This document shows positions 58,193 through 64,000 of a stretch of DNA of 64,000 bases, piece after piece. Every line of letters begins with the position of its first letter. Position 1 is the first letter of the stretch. The DNA is taken from IMG/VR virus record IMGVR_UViG_3300017917_001910, positions 1 through 64,000 of that record; one strand, written 5' to 3'. This DNA comes from a virus. The notes under the pieces were generated by a model. The model was given only the letters and a program-made list of their open reading frames with translations, had not been told where the DNA came from and did not search any database. Position numbers and translations under genes: made by a program.

Positions 58193-58230
58193 CAAAAAAA
58201 CAGCCCTATATTTTTTAGATATAGAGCTGC
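58193..58230 (-). terminator. Rho-independent terminator after the sheath gene
   Basis: Minus-strand hairpin CAGCTCTATATC...GATATAGGGCTG with a T-run, about 30 bases past the sheath stop (58259). Confidence 0.85.
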
Positions 58231-58258
58231 TCTTGTTAAGTTAGATTTATGTTATAAA

Positions 58259-61180
58259 TTAAGCAGGAAATTCAGCACCGGTTGGGGTTAGATTAAAGTT
58301 AATTACTATAAACTCCGCAGTTTTTGCCGGTTGTAAGTAAATATCACCTACTAATAAATTTCTGTCAATTACGGCAGGAGTATTATTAGTGTCATCCATT
58401 ACAACTTTAAATGCATATAATCCTTGTCTTTGTTGGATTGATTCTAAGTAAGGATTAACGATGCTTAAGAATCTATTTCTTGTTGCTGCGGTATTTTGTT
58501 CAAATACTAAGTATCTAGAAGTAGATGCGATATATTTCTTAACAGTTATTAATAATCTTCTTACGTTGATTCTATCTAATGCACTAGGCTTTTGTTGTAA
58601 GGTTTTTTGACCCCATGCACAAATTCCTTGACTAGGGAAAGAAGCAATTGGATTTACTTGATTTTCATATAATGTATCACGCTCTGAATGATTTAATTTT
58701 GTTTCAATATTAATAGCATCTGTAATACCACCTCTATTTAAACCTGCAGGTGCATACCACTCTGCTGCTACTGAATCATTATAAGCTAATACTCCTGGCA
58801 TTAATACGCTTGGCGGAACCCAAATAGGCTTATTAATAGAAGTATCTAATACTTGCATCCAAGGATAATATGTCGCAGCATAATTACTATCCATATTAGC
58901 TGTTTGATTTGCTGCTGTTGCAATACTATCTCCTTTAGCTGTATTATCAACGATTACAAATGTATCTTGACGTCCTTCTGCTGTTGATATCATATAATTT
59001 GCTACATATGGATGTAATCTTCTAATAACACCTGGAGCTAATAACATATTAATATCATATTCGTCTTGATTTGAAAGCATATCAAATGCATCTGTATATT
59101 TAATACTTCCGTTTGATGTTGCGGTTGATAAGTCATATCCGAATGAATTTGCGGCAGTAATATCACCACTAGATAATTTAACTCTAGCAGGACTCATACC
59201 ATCTGAACCACCTTGCATTGGAACTGTAAACTGAACGTTATTAGCAGTTGGGCCAGTAACACCAGTGATATCAACTCTTGCTTTTAAATCACCTGTATAT
59301 GTAAATCCTGAATTAATTGGCATTACTAAATTATCAACAACAAAATCTGAATTAATTGCTGATACTTCAATTGATGCTGATGTAGGAATTGCTTTTAAAT
59401 AATTAACATTATCTACTGCTCCAAAATCCCATCCTAAGAATCTATTAGATACATATGATTGATCAGAATCATTTTGAGATACTATATAAGATGCAGGAGG
59501 CATATTAGCATTTGTAAATCCAATAAACGTTTGTTTTAGTTTTCTAAATCCTCTAGGAGATAAAGTTTCGCTTACAGCTTTTGAATCTACTGCAGGATCC
59601 ATTTCTATTCTTACGTATTTAGAAACGTTATTGTAATTACCATACTCGACAACTTTATTTGTTGAAGTAACAAATTCTTTATACTTATCTCCAATTACAC
59701 GAGCAATATATTGAGGACTATCTGGGTCTAAATTAACGCCTCTATATTGTTCTAATATACTAGGTCTGTTATCAGTATCGCTATAGCTTCTAACTAATAA
59801 ATCAAATGTAGAATAACTACCAGAGCTAAATTCTCTTAAGTTAGTAATGCTAATTTTAACATCTGTATTAGTATCATTACCGTCACTTAAATGATGAACT
59901 TTAAATAAGTTTTGTGTTGTTTTAACACTAAAACCATTAAGACCTGATGTAATCCATGGAGTAGAAGCATGATTATAATCAGGGAATGTTACATTATATG
60001 ATGACGTTAAAACTGTTACTGTTGGTATAAATGATGTAGGCGTGCTACTTCCAGAAATTACAGGGTATACTACTTTTGTAGGAGTTATTGTTCCTAGGAA
60101 AGGTAAGCTAGTTGTATTAATGTTATATGTAGTATTAGAATAACTAGACCATACTATATCACCATTTAAATACATAGTAAATGTACCTGAGCCTGAATTA
60201 TAAGTAGTTAATGTTGGAATATAATCATAATATGATTCATTTAATATAGCTGGGTTGGATGTTGTTTCTAATCCAATATTTAAATATTGAGGAGAACCTG
60301 TTATAAAGTTAAACGACTCTATTGGCATTGCTGCTTTTATAGATGCTGTTGTTAACGTAGCTATAAATATTTCAGAATTTAATGCCCAATTTTGAGTAGC
60401 AGTCGGAGTAGATGACCATCCGCTTGATGCTGTTAAAAAACTATTACTAGTAGAGCTAGTTACTGAAAATGCGGTAGTATAGTTATTATTAGCTGTTCCT
60501 AATAAAGTAAAGCTACTTGAACCATTACTTACAGATACGCCATATCCATTTGCTATATTAGTACTAAAATCTTCAAACGTCACATATGAATAAATTCCAT
60601 TATTATAATTTGTATTACTTATTTTAGTAGAATCTGGAGTGCTTCCAATTACTTTACTAATAAAGGTAGTGTTTTGACGATTGATAGATACGGTATAAGT
60701 TTTAGCAGTTAAATTACTTCCTGATGCTACTAATGTGAAGTTATTGGAAATATTACCGCTTATTGCTGTTGATGCTCTTAAGTCAAAATTAGTACTGGTA
60801 TTGTTTTTTGCTGGATGTAATCCCGAAACAATTTGATATGTAATTGTTGACCCCGTTGAAGCAACTGCCACAGCAGCTAATTTATTTGTGTCTGTTGTAA
60901 ATGTCCAACCGCCATTACCTAAAATACGAACTACCATAGCAGAACTAGCATTCTTAAGATAATTTTTGATTGCATAAGGTATGTAAGTTTGAGTTGAATC
61001 TTCGCCTCCGAACATTACTTGATAGTCTTGAAAGCTTGTTACCTGCATTGGTACTAAAGCTGGCCCTTTTAACGTAGGTCCTACGAAGGCTGCTCCTATC
61101 TGAGCTATACCAGCGGGAAGAAACGATAGGTCGTTCTCGTTGGTAAATACGCCTGGGCTAATAATTCTTTCTGTTGCCAT
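58259..61180 (-). CDS. 18: Tail sheath protein, gp18-like
   Basis: 973 residues, larger than T4 gp18 (659), with extra strand-rich domains in the middle. The N-terminus ISPGVFTNENDLSFLPAGIAQIGAAFVGPT and the C-terminal IDRNLLVGDIYLQPAKTAEFIVINFNLTPTGAEF are conserved sheath regions that join neighbours and bind the tube. The sheath contracts to push the tube into the cell. The gene is followed by a terminator. High confidence. Confidence 0.93.
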   Translation of the reverse strand: MATERIISPGVFTNENDLSFLPAGIAQIGAAFVGPTLKGPALVPMQVTSFQDYQVMFGGEDSTQTYIPYAIKNYLKNASSAMVVRILGNGGWTFTTDTNKLAAVAVASTGSTITYQIVSGLHPAKNNTSTNFDLRASTAISGNISNNFTLVASGSNLTAKTYTVSINRQNTTFISKVIGSTPDSTKISNTNYNNGIYSYVTFEDFSTNIANGYGVSVSNGSSSFTLLGTANNNYTTAFSVTSSTSNSFLTASSGWSSTPTATQNWALNSEIFIATLTTASIKAAMPIESFNFITGSPQYLNIGLETTSNPAILNESYYDYIPTLTTYNSGSGTFTMYLNGDIVWSSYSNTTYNINTTSLPFLGTITPTKVVYPVISGSSTPTSFIPTVTVLTSSYNVTFPDYNHASTPWITSGLNGFSVKTTQNLFKVHHLSDGNDTNTDVKISITNLREFSSGSYSTFDLLVRSYSDTDNRPSILEQYRGVNLDPDSPQYIARVIGDKYKEFVTSTNKVVEYGNYNNVSKYVRIEMDPAVDSKAVSETLSPRGFRKLKQTFIGFTNANMPPASYIVSQNDSDQSYVSNRFLGWDFGAVDNVNYLKAIPTSASIEVSAINSDFVVDNLVMPINSGFTYTGDLKARVDITGVTGPTANNVQFTVPMQGGSDGMSPARVKLSSGDITAANSFGYDLSTATSNGSIKYTDAFDMLSNQDEYDINMLLAPGVIRRLHPYVANYMISTAEGRQDTFVIVDNTAKGDSIATAANQTANMDSNYAATYYPWMQVLDTSINKPIWVPPSVLMPGVLAYNDSVAAEWYAPAGLNRGGITDAINIETKLNHSERDTLYENQVNPIASFPSQGICAWGQKTLQQKPSALDRINVRRLLITVKKYIASTSRYLVFEQNTAATRNRFLSIVNPYLESIQQRQGLYAFKVVMDDTNNTPAVIDRNLLVGDIYLQPAKTAEFIVINFNLTPTGAEFPA

Positions 61181-61257
61181 TATTTGTTAAAGTTTATAAA
61201 TTTTGTTGGTTTGTGTAGAGAGAATCTTTCTACAAATATAATTATAGTATCTTAAGA

Positions 61258-61533
61258 TCAAACCTCCGAAATAAATTCACCTGACTCTAAATTTACAGTA
61301 CCTAGACCATATTTTTTAGTAAATGCTTCCTGAACTTTAGATTCTTGCTCTTTTAATTCTAAAAACACGCCTTGTAATTTAGAAAGCTCATCATCCATAC
61401 CAGATAATGCTAATGTTAAATTAATCTTCTCTAAGTGTATTTGACCTAGTTGAGCTGTTAATTCTAAATACTTGTTTTGAATGCTTTTTAATTCATCTAA
61501 CTCTTCTTGTGTTAGTTTTTTTGTTGTTGTCAT
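61258..61533 (-). CDS. Coiled-coil protein upstream of the sheath gene (91 aa)
   Basis: A helical protein with heptad-like leucines (LDELKSIQNKYLELTAQLGQIHLEKINLTLALSG) and acidic composition. Unrecognised. The minus-strand intergenic space to the sheath gene (61181-61257) holds a short inverted repeat TGTAGA...TCTACA and a TATATTTG box that could be a promoter. A structural scaffold or assembly role is suggested only by its place between sheath and neck genes. Confidence 0.5.
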   Translation of the reverse strand: MTTTKKLTQEELDELKSIQNKYLELTAQLGQIHLEKINLTLALSGMDDELSKLQGVFLELKEQESKVQEAFTKKYGLGTVNLESGEFISEV

Positions 61534-61534
61534 T

Positions 61535-61933
61535 TTATTGTTTTTCTATTAAGTTTTGTAATATAAATATATAAGCTTCTTCCGTTTCTATTTTTTCTAG
61601 TACTGAAAATGGAATTGGTTTATATTGAAGTTCTTTTTCTTGAGTAAGTAAAGTACTAAATTCTTGTTGGAATTGCTCAAATTTAGGATTGATGATTTCT
61701 TTTTCAGTATCTATATAATATGGTATAATAATATTACCATCTGCATTAGGAGTGCCGTATGTTTTAATAAGCTCATCTCGTAAAGATTCGATAATAGGTT
61801 TAATTTCTTGAACTTGTTTATTAAGTTCTAATAGCCAAAATTTTGTTGATAATGAAATCTTTTCATTAAGCAGTTTTGTTAACTCTTCTTCTAGTACGAA
61901 GATGTTTGTAAGTTGAATTTTTAATGTTTCCAT
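61535..61933 (-). CDS. Coiled-coil protein (132 aa)
   Basis: Largely helical with LFVLEEELTKLLNE-like heptads (here NIFVLEEELTKLLNEK), charged and without cysteine or membrane segment. Unrecognised. It is directly followed by another coiled-coil gene with a one-base gap; the two probably make a complex. Their place between the neck genes and the sheath suggests tail assembly. Confidence 0.5.
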   Translation of the reverse strand: METLKIQLTNIFVLEEELTKLLNEKISLSTKFWLLELNKQVQEIKPIIESLRDELIKTYGTPNADGNIIIPYYIDTEKEIINPKFEQFQQEFSTLLTQEKELQYKPIPFSVLEKIETEEAYIFILQNLIEKQ

Positions 61934-61988
61934 ACGTTATAACTTCTTGTAATATAATAAATTAAAGTAGTAAGTCCTAATTAATTAT

Positions 61989-62813
61989 TTAGTAATTAGA
62001 AGAACCGCTAGTGTTTTGAAGTTTTACAGGTTGCAACGGAATAGTTGTTTCATTAAAACTAACTACTACTTTATTAGCAGGTATTAATTTTTGAATTGTA
62101 GGTCTATTTCTTTCATCTTCATTAATTAAATAAGCTTTAGTAGTAAATTGAAACTTTGCTTTTACGAATCTATCACTTCCAATATCATTACTTAATTCAA
62201 ATGACGGAGATGAAATCATTGTTGGAAATTTTTGAGTATCTCCAAATGCTGTACCATTAAAAAACATAATTTGTTCTACTAACTCATTCATTTGTTCTAA
62301 GAATTCTGTCCAACAAATTATATCGTATGTTATATGGATATATCTCGGAATATCCATTGCATAATATTCTTTAATAGGTTTAGTGTTTGTTAAAACATCA
62401 AAGGGAGTATATTTATTTTTTGAAGAATATGTTCTTTCAAATATCCATTGATTTCCTTCATTCTTTAATACTTCATTCTTCATGTAATCTTGACGCTGTT
62501 CAAATCCAGTTCTGTTAAGAACAATTACAGGTGCCATGATCTTATCATTATTATCTCTTAAATATCCTTGAGTTTGAACTCCGCTCCATTTTTCTGGTGT
62601 AGCAAATAATACAGGTACTTTTTTAGTTCCTTGATTAGTGTTTATTTGAACTTGAATAACGTTCTCTAAATGCCATTTAATTGCAGCATCAACATCATAC
62701 AATCCAATTTTAACTGCACGCAAATTTTCGTTGTTAGCAACTTGATTTACACGTACACCCGGATTAATATTATCTCTGTATTGATTTTGTTTTTTTGTAA
62801 TTTGCTTAGCCAT
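61989..62813 (-). CDS. 15: Tail completion and sheath stabiliser, gp15-like
   Basis: 274 residues, like T4 gp15 (272). Matching features are KKVPVLFATPEKWS (T4 RVPITYASKEHF), PRYIHITYDIICWTEFLEQMNELVEQIMFFNG (T4 KMIYELSIFTRYEDDMFQIVEQILP) and the strand following it, RFVKAKFQFTTKAYLI. It caps the tail and joins it to the neck. It lies between neck and tail genes as in T4. Confidence 0.75.
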   Translation of the reverse strand: MAKQITKKQNQYRDNINPGVRVNQVANNENLRAVKIGLYDVDAAIKWHLENVIQVQINTNQGTKKVPVLFATPEKWSGVQTQGYLRDNNDKIMAPVIVLNRTGFEQRQDYMKNEVLKNEGNQWIFERTYSSKNKYTPFDVLTNTKPIKEYYAMDIPRYIHITYDIICWTEFLEQMNELVEQIMFFNGTAFGDTQKFPTMISSPSFELSNDIGSDRFVKAKFQFTTKAYLINEDERNRPTIQKLIPANKVVVSFNETTIPLQPVKLQNTSGSSNY

Positions 62814-62817
62814 TTAG

Positions 62818-63342
62818 TTAAATATTTAAAGGTAAATCATAATCTTGATTATTGATACCATAGTTTAAATCTAATAATTGAAGTTGCGATTCTCTTACTT
62901 GATGCCCATTACACATAAATGATAAACTTCCACCGAAGTTATTACCTTTTATCCATGTATCAGGATTTTTTCCAGCAAAGTATTGGTTTTCTGTAGTATT
63001 GTCAATCTCGTAATATTTATCGTCCCAATTAATAATGTCGCCAATTTCCGGTACGATATTTAATGTTAACATTGTATCTCTTAAAATATAAAACTCAATA
63101 GCTACCATTGCATCAATACCGGCATCCGTTTGAACGGCATCATTAGGACTTCTGCTAATATAAATAGGTGTTCTTACTGGTTGATAATATACTTTAGAAA
63201 TTCCTTCTCCGTATAAATTAACACGAGATTGATCTAAGACGAATTTATAATATCCGACTTCTGTATCTACTAGTTTATAAACAAGCTCTCTGTTAAATTT
63301 TGTTACTAAAGAATAATCACGAGCTGAACCAAATAATGACAT
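62818..63342 (-). CDS. Neck protein, gp14-like candidate (174 aa)
   Basis: VYKLVDTEVGYYKFVLDQSRVNLYGEGISKVYYQPV and IVPEIGDIINWDDKYYEIDN follow the pattern of myophage neck or head-closure proteins, shorter than T4 gp14 (256). It is flanked by a gp15-like and a gp13-like gene, the same order as in T4. The strand-rich C-terminus ends NQDYDLPLNI. Assignment rests mostly on gene order; head-closure function is inferred. Confidence 0.6.
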   Translation of the reverse strand: MSLFGSARDYSLVTKFNRELVYKLVDTEVGYYKFVLDQSRVNLYGEGISKVYYQPVRTPIYISRSPNDAVQTDAGIDAMVAIEFYILRDTMLTLNIVPEIGDIINWDDKYYEIDNTTENQYFAGKNPDTWIKGNNFGGSLSFMCNGHQVRESQLQLLDLNYGINNQDYDLPLNI

Positions 63343-63343
63343 T

Positions 63344-63706
63344 TTATTTTCTTTCTATTAATTGTATTGTATCTTCTCTTGCAATAAGACCGACTAGACC
63401 ATGTACTTTATACTTGCCAGTATCTCCTAATCCTTTTGTTGCCGTTTCTCTAATATCATTTAAAGAATCTAAAGGCGTTTCTTTATATGATAAAAACTTT
63501 ATTTTTAATTGAGCATAATCATATAACTCATTACTTCGTTTCTCAATAAAATCAGAATGCTTTGGCTGTGCAGTAACAATATATGGTATTGCTCTTATTT
63601 CATCGTATGCATCTGATAATTTAGTTCTTTCCTTTTTTATTTTTACAATTGCCATACATTCGTAAAAATCTAAAGTTTCTTCTTTAAGTATAATTTTGTG
63701 TTTCAT
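63344..63706 (-). CDS. Small conserved neck-region protein (120 aa)
   Basis: I start at 63706 (MKHKIILKEETLDFYECMAIVK), one base past the upstream stop; the frame's upstream Met lies within that gene. The body has KIKKERTKLSDAYDEIRAIPYIVTAQPKHSDFIEKRSNELYDYAQLKIKFL, with a compact helix-strand layout often seen next to myophage neck genes. No enzymatic motif. A neck or connector accessory is likely. Confidence 0.6.
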   Translation of the reverse strand: MKHKIILKEETLDFYECMAIVKIKKERTKLSDAYDEIRAIPYIVTAQPKHSDFIEKRSNELYDYAQLKIKFLSYKETPLDSLNDIRETATKGLGDTGKYKVHGLVGLIAREDTIQLIERK

Positions 63707-63707
63707 T

Positions 63708-64000
63708 TTACCCCACATAAATTTTTAATGGTATCTTATTTAATGTTGTTTGCACAGCATCATTCTCTGCTTGTTGCTTTTCAAGTTGAGCTTGACGCGA
63801 TACTTTATCTAATGCTCCACGTAAATCAGTAACTAATGTAGTTTGGTTTTCACGTCCTTGAGTTACTAAATCAGCTCCGTTCATACGAATCTCTGCATTT
63901 GGAATAGGAATTGAATCGTACTTATTACGAACATTACCTAATGTTTCCGTTGCTAATGCTAACGTATATTTTAAAATCCATTGCTTTCCTACATCATTAA
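63708..64000 (-). CDS. Neck protein, gp13-like, C-terminal part
   Basis: The visible frame reads GKQWILKYTLALATETLGNV, RNKYDSIPIPNAEIRMNG and ADLVTQGRENQTTLVTDLRG, ending LKIYVG then stop at 63708. The start is beyond the window. The text WIxKYxLALAxExLGxxRxKxxxIPIPxxEI with DLVxQGRE matches neck proteins of T4-like phages, which join head and tail. The next gene follows with one base of spacing. Confidence 0.7.
   Translation of the reverse strand, partial: NDVGKQWILKYTLALATETLGNVRNKYDSIPIPNAEIRMNGADLVTQGRENQTTLVTDLRGALDKVSRQAQLEKQQAENDAVQTTLNKIPLKIYVG

Overview
The window looks like part of a large, AT-rich, T4-like myovirus genome, probably of a Bacteroidetes-infecting phage. Every supported gene is on the minus strand. 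The T4-type core is clear: family B DNA polymerase, sliding clamp, two-subunit clamp loader, UvsX recombinase, gp32-like SSB, a gp41/DnaB-like helicase, a 5'-3' exonuclease/RNase H, contractile sheath, tube, gp15-like terminator, gp26-like hub and baseplate genes. The host guess rests on promoter-like boxes resembling the Bacteroidetes TAnnTTTG element, the absence of obvious Shine-Dalgarno sequences (many genes instead start in an AAGTTATG context), and an LpxH-type phosphoesterase of Bacteroidetes style; it is an inference.

Layout, left to right (against transcription): 1-2,050 is an array of very small ORFs separated by large hairpins that resemble integron attC sites. 2,083-4,750 holds a hotdog thioesterase, an LpxH-like enzyme, a glycosyltransferase and small membrane proteins. 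4,749-14,241 carries clamp loader, clamp, a DpdA-like transglycosylase, two head-targeted proteins, a GT-B enzyme, a tunnel-fold protein and DNA polymerase. 14,264-16,570 holds a tyrosine recombinase and a second small hairpin-cassette array. 16,622-28,309 holds 7-deazaguanine genes (folE, queE, queD) interleaved with homing endonucleases, broken gene copies, sugar enzymes and GroES. 28,416-43,000 holds head-targeted proteins, dUTPase, class II ribonucleotide reductase, a split-intein helicase, exonuclease, GroEL, UvsX, SSB and a divergent family A polymerase-like protein. 43,013-64,000 is the structural block.

FolE, QueD and QueE make the preQ0 precursor (QueC is not in the window), and the DpdA-like protein could insert the base into phage DNA. 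Two of these genes (folE, queE) and the replicative helicase carry homing-endonuclease scars. In folE and queE a free-standing endonuclease sits beside a leftover fragment of the gene. In the helicase an EDxHD-type endonuclease lies between the two halves of an intein that is split inside the Walker A motif.

The most unusual feature is the pair of hairpin-cassette arrays. At least nine complete elements share a TATAAC...GTTATA core, a constant 5-versus-2 base asymmetric spacer (with one or two elements off by one) and arms of 13-21 bp whose sequence differs between elements. All arm mismatches I found are G.T wobble on the minus strand. In five ORFs the reading frame starts inside the hairpin loop and runs through the core in the same phase (GTT read as Val), so exchange at the core would swap protein segments in frame. 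A tyrosine recombinase lies next to the second array, and a promoter-like sequence heads each array. I read this as an integron-like or protein-shuffling cassette system carried by a phage. The recombination activity itself is not shown by the sequence.

A third theme is a set of proteins with a shared N-terminal amphipathic helix ending in L/I-x-E, like the T4 capsid-targeting sequence cut by the gp21 protease. Their bodies include GNAT-like proteins, a zinc metalloprotease and membrane proteins, and they may be packed in the head.
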